A DNA stretch of 64,000 bases from Collibacillus ludicampi (lineage in GTDB: Bacteria; Bacillota; Bacilli; Tumebacillales; BOQE01), in contig NZ_BOQE01000001.1 in the NCBI RefSeq assembly GCF_023705585.1, positions 1,129,341 to 1,193,340 of the forward strand, written 5' to 3'. Position 1 is the first letter of the stretch. Each line of letters opens with the position of its first letter. Both the position numbers and the translations under genes were made by a program. The notes beneath the pieces are model-generated. The model worked only from the letters and a program-made list of their open reading frames with translations. It ran no database searches and was not told where the DNA came from. Shown here piece by piece: positions 1-8,252 of the stretch.

Positions 1-30
1 GAAACTCCTTCATTGCGAAGGAGTTTCTTT
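1..30. terminator. Intrinsic terminator hairpin
   Basis: An 11-bp perfect stem (GAAACTCCTTC / GAAGGAGTTTC) with a 5-nt loop is followed by TTT at the very start of the window. It probably ends a plus-strand gene lying outside the window. Bases 31-221 hold no gene I can support. Confidence 0.75.
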
Positions 31-221
31 GCGTTTACATCAATTGGGGGTATGGGGTACAAAAGGATCTTGGGGAAAACCTCTTGTACGGATGAACATT
101 TGGCAGCTTACGAACATCCTGCAAGACAGGATGTACTGGAGCCAACCGATTGTTCATCTCGCTTTTAATATACTACTAGATTTTGTATATGCAAATAGGC
201 CCATAGACTTATTTCAAAATT

Positions 222-662
222 TTATGCCGAAGTTGTCAACATACGCATCAATAAATGGATCGCCTTCTTGGGATGTACCCATCTGCGCAGATCCAAATGA
301 GTAATCACGTGTTGCGATTGTTTCCGGAGAGAACGGATCAATTCCGAGATGTCACTGTCAGAAATATTTTCGTAAAATTCGATCATCTCTTCGTGATCCG
401 CAAATGTTTTGACAATCTTGCTTGTCGCATCGGTTGATCCCGTATCGATCACGATGACCTGAACGTCTCCCTTGTTAAAAGAGGCTGCGCTCACAATCGT
501 GCGCAAAATCCCCTCGACATACATCTCACCGTTTTCCACAATGAGTACGACAGCTTGTGTGATCGTTTCCGCAGCTGTTGACTTCCATAAGCCGGAGACT
601 GCATGTATGATTGCCATCATCAATCCGTAAATCGCGAATCCCCAGAGTAAAAGGGCGAGCAT
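222..662 (-). CDS. Short membrane-anchored glycosyltransferase-fold protein
   Basis: A 146-residue protein. One N-terminal membrane segment (about residues 1-25) is followed by a stretch resembling the first half of a GT-A family 2 glycosyltransferase: a beta strand, then VIVIDTGSTDATSKI, which matches the usual nucleotide-binding D-x-GSxDxT pattern. The rest of a normal GT2 domain, including a DxD metal site, is missing, so catalysis is doubtful. I chose the ATG at 662 because GGGAGG lies 8 nt upstream; an in-frame GTG nine bases earlier lacks a ribosome site. It lies 54 bp downstream of degU on the same strand and may be co-transcribed. It could be a degenerate transferase or a small sugar-nucleotide-binding protein. 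Confidence 0.65.
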   Translation of the reverse strand: MLALLLWGFAIYGLMMAIIHAVSGLWKSTAAETITQAVVLIVENGEMYVEGILRTIVSAASFNKGDVQVIVIDTGSTDATSKIVKTFADHEEMIEFYENISDSDISELIRSLRKQSQHVITHLDLRRWVHPKKAIHLLMRMLTTSA

Positions 663-716
663 AACGGTCACCTCCCTCTTGGTGACATAGTATGCACGCC
701 CATTTTCATTGGTTCG

Positions 717-1412
717 TTACAGCTTGACCAGTCCGTTCTTCGCTGCCATGATCACCGCTTGTGTCCGGTCATCGACCCCCAGTTTGCAAAGGATCGATGA
801 AACATGATTCTTCACGGTCTTTTCCGAGATATAGAGTACCTCACCGATCGTCCGGTTGCTTTTTCCTTCCGCCATCAATTTCAGAATTTCGCTTTCTCTT
901 TGTGTCAAAGAAAAATGAAGGCAAGCATCCTCTTCCCGTTCCATCGTACGCTGGCTCTCCATCTCGGCCGCTTGTCGGCTCAAGCGTTTAAACTCTTCCA
1001 ACAACTTCGTCGTAACTTTGGGATGAATGAATGATGCCCCTTCGACCGTTTTACGCACCGCATCCAGCAGCGACTCGGAGTCCACGTCTTTCAGCAAATA
1101 GCCGTTTGCCCCCACGCGGATCGTCTCAAACACATATTCTTCGTCATCATGGATCGAGAGAATGAGCACTTTGAGCTCCGGATTCAACTGTTTGATCGCG
1201 CGTGTCGCTTCAACGCCATTTTTCTTCGGCATATTAATATCCATGATGATCACATGCGGCATAAGAGCATCGGCCAATTCGACGACGACTTCGCCATCAC
1301 CCGCTTCACCGACAACTTCGAGATCATCTTCCAACGCAAAGATGCGTCTCAATCCTTGTCGAAACAATGTATGATCGTCCGCCAGCAAAATCTTTATAGG
1401 ATCATGTTTCAT
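717..1412 (-). CDS. degU: DegU-type response regulator (NarL/FixJ family)
   Basis: A 231-residue two-component response regulator. The receiver domain (about 7-125) has the acidic pocket ADD at 11-13, the phosphoacceptor D58 in IIMDINMP, and the conserved lysine in LLKDV. A LuxR-type helix-turn-helix follows at about 165-228 (LTQRESEILKLMAEG, then ISEKTVKNHV). Length and architecture match DegU of Bacilli, which controls secreted enzymes, competence and motility after phosphorylation by DegS. It follows the kinase gene by 17 bp on the same strand, as in the classical degSU operon. Confidence 0.93.
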   Translation of the reverse strand: MKHDPIKILLADDHTLFRQGLRRIFALEDDLEVVGEAGDGEVVVELADALMPHVIIMDINMPKKNGVEATRAIKQLNPELKVLILSIHDDEEYVFETIRVGANGYLLKDVDSESLLDAVRKTVEGASFIHPKVTTKLLEEFKRLSRQAAEMESQRTMEREEDACLHFSLTQRESEILKLMAEGKSNRTIGEVLYISEKTVKNHVSSILCKLGVDDRTQAVIMAAKNGLVKL

Positions 1413-1429
1413 CGCACCTCACCTCTCCC

Positions 1430-2575
1430 TCATTCGGAAATCGGCAGTGAAATGAAGATTTTCGTTCCGTTGCCGGGTTGCGAATGAAAATGAATCTCAC
1501 CGCCCAACAACTGAATGCGCTCTTGCATGCCCAAAAGACCGAAACGTCCATGTTCTCGGTTTTCCATGACCCGCTTCACATCAAAGCCTTTCCCATTGTC
1601 CTGTATATGAACGCGAACGTGCGTATCCGCGATCTCCACTTTCACAATCACTTGGGATGCTTGCGCGTGCTTCCAAACGTTCATCAATGCCTCCTGAACC
1701 GCGCGAAAGACTGCAATTTCAAGCCCCCCGTGAAAACGGCGCATCGGGCCAAACACTTTCAGTTGCGCTTCGATCCCGTATTTCTCCTGAAAATGCTGCA
1801 CATAGTGGCGCAGAGTCGGCACAAGACCAAGGTCGTCAAGCGTCATCGGCCGCAAATCAAAAATGATCTTCCGCACCTCTATTAACGAATCGCGTACCGT
1901 CTCTTTCAACTCCCGCAATTCCCTGCGAACAAAATTCATATCGCGATCGAGCATTTTTTCACAAATCTCCGCCCGTAAAGCCACGTTTGCCATCATCTGT
2001 GCCGGTCCGTCGTGTATCTCTCGTGCCACCCGTCTGCGCTCTTCTTCTTGCGCCTGAATCACCTGGACCCCCAGCAATCTCTTATCTTCTGCCGTCTGTA
2101 TGTAGCTCCCGATCTTTTTCAAATCTCCGGACAGATAACTGTATGCAACCCCCAGTTGCGAGACGAGTCCTTCTGCCCTCTTGATCATTTCTTCGAGATT
2201 TTTCAGGCGACGTTGCAATTCATCCCTCCGCAAACGCAATTGCGTTTCCCTCTCCCGTGAGACCATCACCGCGACTTGCAGTCGATGAGCCTCCTCGTAT
2301 ACTTCTTTGATCTTCTCTTCGGGATGCAGGCCAAAATTGCGACTTATCTCTGCCAGACGAAAGCGAGCCAGTCGATAGGAAGATTCCAGTTGATCAACCT
2401 CTTTAACGATCTTGTGCACCTGGGTTTGAATCGCTTCCAGTTCTTCCAAAAGCAACTGACGTTCCAGCCGTGCACTTTCGGCGATCGCAAAAATCTGTTG
2501 TTTGCCCTCATCGATCGCTTGCAAGGTAGCGTTTATGGCTCGGTCGATCATTGTCACATCGACTTCGTTTCCCAT
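1430..2575 (-). CDS. degS: DegS-type sensor histidine kinase
   Basis: A 381-residue cytoplasmic sensor kinase. A long coiled-coil sensor region (about 25-165) precedes a HisKA_3 dimerisation domain with the motif VAREIHDGPAQM, phosphoacceptor H188, and a HATPase_c domain with DNGKGFD and GLLGMQER. Length matches DegS (about 385). The reading frame stays open upstream to about 2839, but the ATG at 2575 has an AAGGAG site 9 nt upstream and its product aligns with the known DegS N-terminus, so I take it as the start. No membrane segments are seen. A terminator-like hairpin sits about 190 nt upstream (separate entry). Confidence 0.93.
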   Translation of the reverse strand: MGNEVDVTMIDRAINATLQAIDEGKQQIFAIAESARLERQLLLEELEAIQTQVHKIVKEVDQLESSYRLARFRLAEISRNFGLHPEEKIKEVYEEAHRLQVAVMVSRERETQLRLRRDELQRRLKNLEEMIKRAEGLVSQLGVAYSYLSGDLKKIGSYIQTAEDKRLLGVQVIQAQEEERRRVAREIHDGPAQMMANVALRAEICEKMLDRDMNFVRRELRELKETVRDSLIEVRKIIFDLRPMTLDDLGLVPTLRHYVQHFQEKYGIEAQLKVFGPMRRFHGGLEIAVFRAVQEALMNVWKHAQASQVIVKVEIADTHVRVHIQDNGKGFDVKRVMENREHGRFGLLGMQERIQLLGGEIHFHSQPGNGTKIFISLPISE

Positions 2576-2755
2576 CGACACTCTCCTTCTCTTTAACATT
2601 TTCCTATAGAATTCGCGATTCGCTTCGTCGCGTATGCTTCGAAGGAAGTTTTTTATGTAGACATATTGTTGTAATTCCATATCTGTCTTAAAAATCCTGC
2701 CAGTCCACGTCAGAGGCATGGCGATTCCTTTTAAAAACGCTGGCAACAGGGAATG

Positions 2756-2785
2756 AAAAAAACGGGCACAGCGTTCGCTGTGCCC
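2756..2785 (-). terminator. Terminator-like hairpin in the degSU leader
   Basis: On the minus strand GGGCACAGC / GCTGTGCCC forms a 9-bp GC-rich stem with a GAAC loop, followed by GTTTTTTT. It stands 180 nt before the degS start. No minus-strand gene is visible between it and the divergent regulator gene at 3084, so it either attenuates degSU transcription or ends a short leader RNA. Confidence 0.6.
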
Positions 2786-3083
2786 AAAAGTGCAATGGGG
2801 TAAGGGTGATATACCATAGGTTTCGCGATTCGATTTCATTTTATGGGGGGGGGCGAAAAAATTTGTTACCGTGAACGTTCTGCATTCTTACGACAAAATC
2901 CATCAATTTAACTGATTTTTCTCAATCTTTTCATTCAAATCCTGCGAAATCGTTTCCTATTCATAGCGAATCATCATTATGAGCCACCAGCCTATTTTTC
3001 TTGGATATTCACACGTTTTGAGCAGATTCATGGTTACAGGATACGATAGGTACACGAATGAACGAAAGGGGGCATTCTGTACC

Positions 3084-4322
3084 ATGAGTGCACATATCGG
3101 TGAAAAGATTCGTAAATTTCGCAAGGAGATCGGTCTGACACAAACGCAATTGGCAGAGGGGATCGTCACACCCAGCATGATCTGTCAAATCGAGGCCGGT
3201 AAAGCGACTCCTTCCTACGCAGTCCTGGAGGCGATTGCCGAACGTCTGGAACGCCCTCTCTCCGATTTGCTTCAAGATACCCAGCCGCAAGGAAAACATA
3301 AAGCGATTTTACTATTGGCACAGTCTTTGATCCGTAATCGGGATTTTGAGCACGCATGCTCGATGCTCGAATCCCTGCTGCAACAAACGCCGCTGCAAGT
3401 CCCCCGCGATGATGTGGAACTCACACTCGCGAATGGCTACATTCATCTGGCCAAATATGAAGAGGCGCAGTCCCTGCTGGATGAATTATTGACGAAAAGT
3501 CTGTATTTAAAAAATATCCCGGTCGCTTTCAGGTGTCTTTTGTATTTGGGCAAACTGGCCCGTTGTTCCGAGAAAAAACAAGTCGCGTTGTATCACTTAC
3601 GCAAAGCGTACGCGATCATGCAACAAGATGACGAGATCCCTTTGGAAGAAAAAATCGAGTTGCTCCAGCGTCTGGGAAGCCTCTATCAGGAACTGGGACG
3701 CACGGAGGAAGCGCATCAATGCTACCAAATGGCATACGAATGGGGACAGAGCGCGCTCAATGAAGAAACTAGAGGACGCATGTACCTGGAAAAAGGTCTG
3801 CATGCATTGCGGCAAATGAACTATGAAGAGGCATGCGATTTTGCAGAGAAGGCCAATGCTTTGTATGAAAACATGGATCATACCCTCGTGCTGGTCGACG
3901 TCTTGCGCAGTTTCTCCTGTATGCTGGCCAAACGCGGCAATCTCACAGAAGCCGTTCGCCGATTGCAAGATTGTCTCTATCAGTACAAACGGCTTGGGGA
4001 TTCTTCCCGGGTGGCCTCCACTGAGTTGGAATTGGCAAAAATGCACCTGGAACAGGGCATGTATTTTGAAGCCGAACAAGCTCTGGAACGCGCGGAACCC
4101 CTCTTGGAACGGAACACGTTTGAACAGGGACTTTATTATCATCTGAGCGCCCTGCTCTATATGCGGACAAGCCGTTATGACGATGTTTTATCCCTACTCT
4201 CCAAAGCATTGCACATCTATCAACAACAAGGGGCATATGATGCTTGTGCCCAAGTGATCGAAGAAACGAACGTCTTTTGCCAAACGATATGGAAAAAAGA
4301 ACAACCCCTTTTGCTTGCATGA
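3084..4322 (+). CDS. XRE-type HTH regulator with TPR repeats
   Basis: A 412-residue cytoplasmic regulator. An N-terminal Cro/C1-type helix-turn-helix (about 6-60; KIRKFRKEIGLTQTQLAEG, then SMICQIEAGKATPSY) is followed by about nine tetratricopeptide-like helical hairpins to the C-terminus. The ATG at 3084 begins exactly where the HTH family usually begins; an in-frame ATG at 2979 would add 35 residues with no family counterpart. It is divergent from degSU and convergent with metK. A paralogue with the same layout lies at 15619-16905. HTH-TPR architecture is shared with RRNPP peptide-sensing regulators, but no signal-peptide gene is evident next to it. Its ligand and targets are unknown. Confidence 0.88.
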   Translation: MSAHIGEKIRKFRKEIGLTQTQLAEGIVTPSMICQIEAGKATPSYAVLEAIAERLERPLSDLLQDTQPQGKHKAILLLAQSLIRNRDFEHACSMLESLLQQTPLQVPRDDVELTLANGYIHLAKYEEAQSLLDELLTKSLYLKNIPVAFRCLLYLGKLARCSEKKQVALYHLRKAYAIMQQDDEIPLEEKIELLQRLGSLYQELGRTEEAHQCYQMAYEWGQSALNEETRGRMYLEKGLHALRQMNYEEACDFAEKANALYENMDHTLVLVDVLRSFSCMLAKRGNLTEAVRRLQDCLYQYKRLGDSSRVASTELELAKMHLEQGMYFEAEQALERAEPLLERNTFEQGLYYHLSALLYMRTSRYDDVLSLLSKALHIYQQQGAYDACAQVIEETNVFCQTIWKKEQPLLLA

Positions 4323-4338
4323 GCAAAAGGGGTTCTTC
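4298..4338. terminator. Bidirectional terminator between XRE-TPR gene and metK
   Basis: AACCCCTTTTGCT and AGCAAAAGGGGTT pair across a short loop. The hairpin overlaps the stop codon of the regulator gene and lies just beyond the metK stop, so it can serve both convergent genes. Confidence 0.8.
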
Positions 4339-4340
4339 CA

Positions 4341-5540
4341 TTACAGACCGGCACCTTGACGGAGCGCAGCGACTTTGTCCGTTCGTTCCCATGGCAGATC
4401 CAGGTCGTTTCGGCCAAAATGACCATAGGCAGCCGTTTGCCGATAGATCGGACGACGCAGATCCAACATCTTGATGATTCCGGCTGGACGAAGATCGAAG
4501 TTTTGTTTGACCAATTCTACGATTTTCTCTTCGGGAATCTTGCCCGTACCAAAGGTATCCACCATGATGGAAACAGGCTTGGCCACCCCGATCGCATAAG
4601 CCAGCTGTACTTCGCATCGATCCGCAAGGTCTGCGGCAACGATATTCTTCGCTACATAACGGGCAGCGTATGCAGCGGAACGGTCGACTTTCGTCGGGTC
4701 TTTCCCGGAGAAAGCGCCACCGCCGTGACGAGCGTATCCGCCGTACGTGTCAACAATGATTTTACGTCCGGTCAAACCGGCATCTCCTTGGGGGCCTCCG
4801 ATGACGAAGCGACCCGTTGGATTAATGAAATATTTGGTTTCGGCATTGATGAATTCCTGCGGAACGACAGGCTTGATCACATGTTCATGCAGATCTTTTT
4901 GGATCGTTTCCAGGGACACATCTTCCGAATGTTGAGTGGAAATTACGATCGTGTCGACGCGGTGTGGCTTCCCATCAACATATTCGATCGTCACCTGCGT
5001 CTTTCCGTCGGGACGCAAATAGGGCAACGTACCGTTCTTGCGCACTTCGGAAAGGCGGCGAGCCAGTTTATGTGCAAGCGAAATCGGCAGCGGCATTAAT
5101 TCTTGCGTCTCATTGCATGCAAAACCGAACATCAGCCCTTGGTCGCCTGCACCGATCGCTTCGATTTCCTCTTCCGTCATTTCACCGGTACGCGCTTCGA
5201 GCGCCTTGTTTACGCCCATCGCGATATCGGGCGACTGTTCGTCGATGGATGTAATCACCGCACACGTTTCCGCATCAAAACCGTACTTCGCACGCGTATA
5301 ACCGATCTCGCGAATCGTTTCACGCACAACCTTGGGAATATCGACGTAAGTGGATGTCGTGATCTCGCCGGCAACGAGCACCAAGCCTGTCGTCACAGAC
5401 GTTTCGCAAGCCACGCGCGCGGACGGATCCTTCGCCAGAATGGCATCCAGTACGGCATCCGATATCTGGTCACAAATTTTATCGGGATGTCCTTCGGTTA
5501 CAGATTCCGAAGTAAACAGATAGCGTCGTTGGGACATCAT
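4341..5540 (-). CDS. metK: S-adenosylmethionine synthetase
   Basis: A 399-residue cytosolic enzyme that makes S-adenosylmethionine from methionine and ATP. Diagnostic motifs are visible: [16 protein letters not shown] near the N-terminus, [10 protein letters not shown] in the middle, [14 protein letters not shown], and the P-loop-like [19 protein letters not shown]. Length is normal for the bacterial family. The start is a double ATG with GGGGG six bases upstream. I looked for an S-box (SAM riboswitch) in the 140 bp upstream and did not see one. The leader region is followed by a hairpin repeat unit. Confidence 0.97.
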   Translation of the reverse strand: MMSQRRYLFTSESVTEGHPDKICDQISDAVLDAILAKDPSARVACETSVTTGLVLVAGEITTSTYVDIPKVVRETIREIGYTRAKYGFDAETCAVITSIDEQSPDIAMGVNKALEARTGEMTEEEIEAIGAGDQGLMFGFACNETQELMPLPISLAHKLARRLSEVRKNGTLPYLRPDGKTQVTIEYVDGKPHRVDTIVISTQHSEDVSLETIQKDLHEHVIKPVVPQEFINAETKYFINPTGRFVIGGPQGDAGLTGRKIIVDTYGGYARHGGGAFSGKDPTKVDRSAAYAARYVAKNIVAADLADRCEVQLAYAIGVAKPVSIMVDTFGTGKIPEEKIVELVKQNFDLRPAGIIKMLDLRRPIYRQTAAYGHFGRNDLDLPWERTDKVAALRQGAGL

Positions 5541-5667
5541 GAGGAACCCCCTTTAAATCCAAATGATCACGAACTTCGCAATCACACACGATAGTATCCC
5601 AATTTATGTAGCGTGTCAATCATGAATCATGTTCACGTATTACATTTTCATTCTGTCACATACTCCC

Positions 5668-5846
5668 TTGAAAATGTGTAGTTTGGTGGGCGTATGCTTT
5701 GCGTTCGCGCTCCGTGGAGGTCGTCTCGCACGGAACAATGTTCAGATGTCGCGAGACGACCTCCAAAGTCGCTGTCTCACGCAAAGCATTACGCCCACCC
5801 AATGTCACTTTTCATCTTCTGATGGCGCCGCTTGCGGTATGGGGGA
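5668..5846 (-). repeat. Hairpin repeat unit A (single, type I)
   Basis: Read on the minus strand the unit is tail (5801-5846, core GATGGCGCCGCTTGCGG on plus), L arm (5751-5799), 21-nt loop, R arm (5685-5729) and flank (5668-5684). The arms match at the base (GGTGGGCGTA) and at the tip (TGGAGGTCGTCTCGC) but are separated by a non-complementary bubble (TCGCGCTCCG opposite GAGACAGCGACT). It fills the gap between metK and the spore-protein gene; nothing else is seen in 5541-5940. Confidence 0.85.
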
Positions 5847-5940
5847 CTATAGAAAAGAAGCGCTCGGTATACACGAACGCTTCCTTGTATGATTCTATTC
5901 AATGATGAGCAATCCCTATGAGGACTTACTTTGGCAATCT

Positions 5941-6171
5941 TTACTTGTTGGTTCCTTGATTCGCCAACTGTTGTTGCGCAAATGCAACCAATTTTCTTGT
6001 GATCGAACCACCTACGGCACCGGCGTCGCGCGTGCGAATTTCACCCCAATAGTCTTCGCTGCCTTGATAGACAGGTAGTCCCAATTCGGCGGCAATTTCG
6101 TATTTCATATCATCCAACGCTTTATGCGCTGCAGGCACCAATAATGTGTTACGCTTTTGCCCTTTTGCCAT
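5941..6171 (-). CDS. Alpha/beta-type small acid-soluble spore protein
   Basis: A 76-residue DNA-binding spore protein of the alpha/beta SASP family. It carries the two conserved helices: LLVPAAHKALDDMKYEIAAELG and, near the C-terminus, GSITRKLVAFAQQQL (with the GGxITRxLV signature). These proteins coat DNA in the dormant spore and are degraded by the GPR protease at germination. AAAGGAGTG precedes the ATG. It is monocistronic. A forespore sigma-G promoter is expected from family knowledge, but I see only a weak TGAAATA-like -35 upstream. The gene is good evidence that the host sporulates. Confidence 0.93.
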   Translation of the reverse strand: MAKGQKRNTLLVPAAHKALDDMKYEIAAELGLPVYQGSEDYWGEIRTRDAGAVGGSITRKLVAFAQQQLANQGTNK

Positions 6172-6298
6172 AAAGGATCACTCCTTTGCGTGATTCCGGT
6201 AATCTCGATGGATCACCGGTATACCTATTGTTTGCGAAGGAGTGTATTTCAACCTGTAAAAAAGATGGGGTTCTGAGCAAACTTTGCCTCGTTGAGAT

Positions 6299-7105
6299 TC
6301 AGTTCTTTTGAAATCGACCGCGTATATAAGCCGACAGCACCAAAATAGCAAACTTCGGTAACACCAATTGCCTTCTCCAACGGGACGGTTGTTTCAACAA
6401 ACGATACAGCCATTCGATGTGCATTTTTTGCCAGATGAGAGGTGCACGTTTGACCGTGCCGGCAAAAACGTCTAAGCTGCCACCGATGGCAATGGATACG
6501 GGCACTCCCAGTTCCTTTTTATATTTTGCGATAAAGGCGTCCTGTTTTCCCATACCGAGCCCCACCAGCAAGAGATGGGGACGGTGTTGTTTGATCTCGT
6601 CCAAAATGTCAGGGACATCCGATTCTATAAAATACCCGTCCCGCCCGGCAAAATGAACGTGCGGATATTCCCTCCGGAATCTTTGCAAAGCCAATTGATT
6701 GGCTTCCGGTTTGGATCCCAAAGCATATACACGGTATTTTTCCCGGTCGCAAATGTCAAGCAATCGGGGAAGCATGTCCGCCCCTGTCACTCTTCCCTCC
6801 AAAGGAGCGCCAAACAGCCTTCCTGCCATAACGGCGCCGATTCCGTCCGGAGTCACCAGATCCGCCTCGCGCAAAATCGCCGCAAGCTGCGGATTTTCTT
6901 TGGCAATCATGACATATTCCGGATTGGCGGTTACCACCTGGCGTGGCTGATCTTCCTTCATCCACCCGGCAAGCAGTTCTATCGTTTCATCAAACGTTAA
7001 TGTGGAAAAAGGAATGCCCAAAATCTCAATAGTTGGAATCCTTGGTTGTACTGCGCTGTCTCCCACATTCATGATTCTTGTATCACTAAATGTTTCACCA
7101 TTCAT
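6299..7105 (-). CDS. tagA: WecB/TagA/CpsF family glycosyltransferase
   Basis: A 268-residue GT26-family transferase. It has the family core: VTANPEYVMIAKENP, DLVTPDGIGAVMAGR, GADMLPRLL, YALGSKPEAN and LLVGLGMGKQDAFI. TagA-type members add N-acetylmannosamine to the lipid-linked GlcNAc primer of wall teichoic acid or secondary wall polymers at the inner membrane face. Its ATG overlaps the stop of the LCP gene (ATGA), so the two are translationally coupled. With LCP and the divergent csaB this forms a wall-polymer locus. The exact sugar cannot be read from sequence. Confidence 0.9.
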   Translation of the reverse strand: MNGETFSDTRIMNVGDSAVQPRIPTIEILGIPFSTLTFDETIELLAGWMKEDQPRQVVTANPEYVMIAKENPQLAAILREADLVTPDGIGAVMAGRLFGAPLEGRVTGADMLPRLLDICDREKYRVYALGSKPEANQLALQRFRREYPHVHFAGRDGYFIESDVPDILDEIKQHRPHLLLVGLGMGKQDAFIAKYKKELGVPVSIAIGGSLDVFAGTVKRAPLIWQKMHIEWLYRLLKQPSRWRRQLVLPKFAILVLSAYIRGRFQKN

Positions 7106-8073
7106 TCCGTTTCATTCCCCCGCGTCCATCGCTCCACCCAATCATGCAATCGTTTGCGTTCCTCTTGTGTGACGAAGAAATACCAAAGCCCATCGTATCC
7201 ATGAATACGGTTTACCCCCTGAATACTTTCGGTTTGGATCTTTTCAGGAGTTAAGCCGCTGACAAATTCTTTCGTCAAGCGAATTAACGTGATCGGCGGA
7301 ACATCCGTTTTCACATGATCACCGAGGATCTGTGTGATATTGAACCATTTCGGCCAATATTCCATGGATTTTCCCTCTTGTATCATAGCACGTATGACCT
7401 GCTGCTGTCTCCGCATACGGCCCGTATCTGCTTCCGCATCATGGCGAAAACGGGAATAGTCTAACGCTTGCTTACCATTGAGGACTTGTTCCCCGCGATG
7501 CAGGTGGATATGGGTTCCGTCCGTCGGATCATCATAATCCATATTTTTTTCCACAAAAATATGAATGCCTCCCATTTCGTCTACCACGCGTTTAAATCCT
7601 TCAAAGTCAACCACAATTGTATAGTCGATGGGTTCAGAGAGAAAACGCGATACGGTCTCTTTGATGAGCGGAACACCTCCATAAAACATCGCATGATTGA
7701 TCTTCGTAAACCCATAACCCGGCACTTGAACAAATGTATCGCGCGGGATCGGGAGAATGTGTATCTCTTGTTTTTTCGGATTCACAATAGCAACCATAAT
7801 CGTATCGGCACGGGCTTGCTCCCCGTTACGCGAATCTACGCCAAGAAAGAGAAACTTCATCGTCGGTAAAGGCGCGACGGCAAAACCGGCACCCAAAGGC
7901 TCGCCGGCATGCGATGGATGCGCGGGAAAAAAGGAATGAAGATTGTGTAGGTCAGACTTTAGCCCCGGTTGATCATAGATTTTGTATGCGAATCCATATA
8001 GAAAGGTTAACCCGCCAATGAGGATAAGAGCGATGATGATTCCAATCACTCGTAAAAAAGAAAGTAAAGACAT
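7102..8073 (-). CDS. LytR-CpsA-Psr (LCP) family wall-polymer ligase
   Basis: A 323-residue membrane protein with one N-terminal transmembrane helix (about 8-28) and an extracellular LCP catalytic domain (about 70-225): FLFLGVDSR, RADTIMVAIVNP, ILPIPRDTFV, KINHAMFYGG, and the Arg-rich DYSRFRHDAEADTGRMRRQQ. LCP enzymes transfer lipid-linked anionic polymers to peptidoglycan. The frame is open far upstream, but the ATG at 8073 with AAAGGAG nine bases before it gives the normal short cytoplasmic N-terminus. It is the first gene of a two-gene unit with the TagA-type transferase and is divergent from csaB. Confidence 0.9.
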   Translation of the reverse strand: MSLLSFLRVIGIIIALILIGGLTFLYGFAYKIYDQPGLKSDLHNLHSFFPAHPSHAGEPLGAGFAVAPLPTMKFLFLGVDSRNGEQARADTIMVAIVNPKKQEIHILPIPRDTFVQVPGYGFTKINHAMFYGGVPLIKETVSRFLSEPIDYTIVVDFEGFKRVVDEMGGIHIFVEKNMDYDDPTDGTHIHLHRGEQVLNGKQALDYSRFRHDAEADTGRMRRQQQVIRAMIQEGKSMEYWPKWFNITQILGDHVKTDVPPITLIRLTKEFVSGLTPEKIQTESIQGVNRIHGYDGLWYFFVTQEERKRLHDWVERWTRGNETE

Positions 8074-8252
8074 ACGGATTCGCTCCTTTCTGCAAAAAAT
8101 CCATACCGTTAGTATGACCGAAGGAGACGTAAGAATCCCTCCACACGCTTCCTTTCCGGTATGAAGCTTTCCATACACGGGCTGACCTGTTATACTAATG
8201 CTGAATGTGTACCGGACGTGTCCGCATGAACGATGTGAGGAAGGGACGAACG

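Noticed and set aside
29-304. Open frame of 91 codons on plus at the window start
   Set aside because: It starts inside the terminator hairpin, has no ribosome site and overlaps the end of the minus-strand gene at 222.
3943-4617. Long minus-strand frame across the end of the XRE-TPR gene and metK
   Set aside because: It is an antisense and out-of-frame shadow crossing two well-supported genes and their shared terminator.
5541-5660. SAM riboswitch expected before metK
   Set aside because: No S-box stem pattern or leader terminator was found between metK and the hairpin repeat.
5668-5846. CRISPR-like array
   Set aside because: Repeats are palindromic, widely spaced and not separated by unique spacers of constant length; no cas genes are present.
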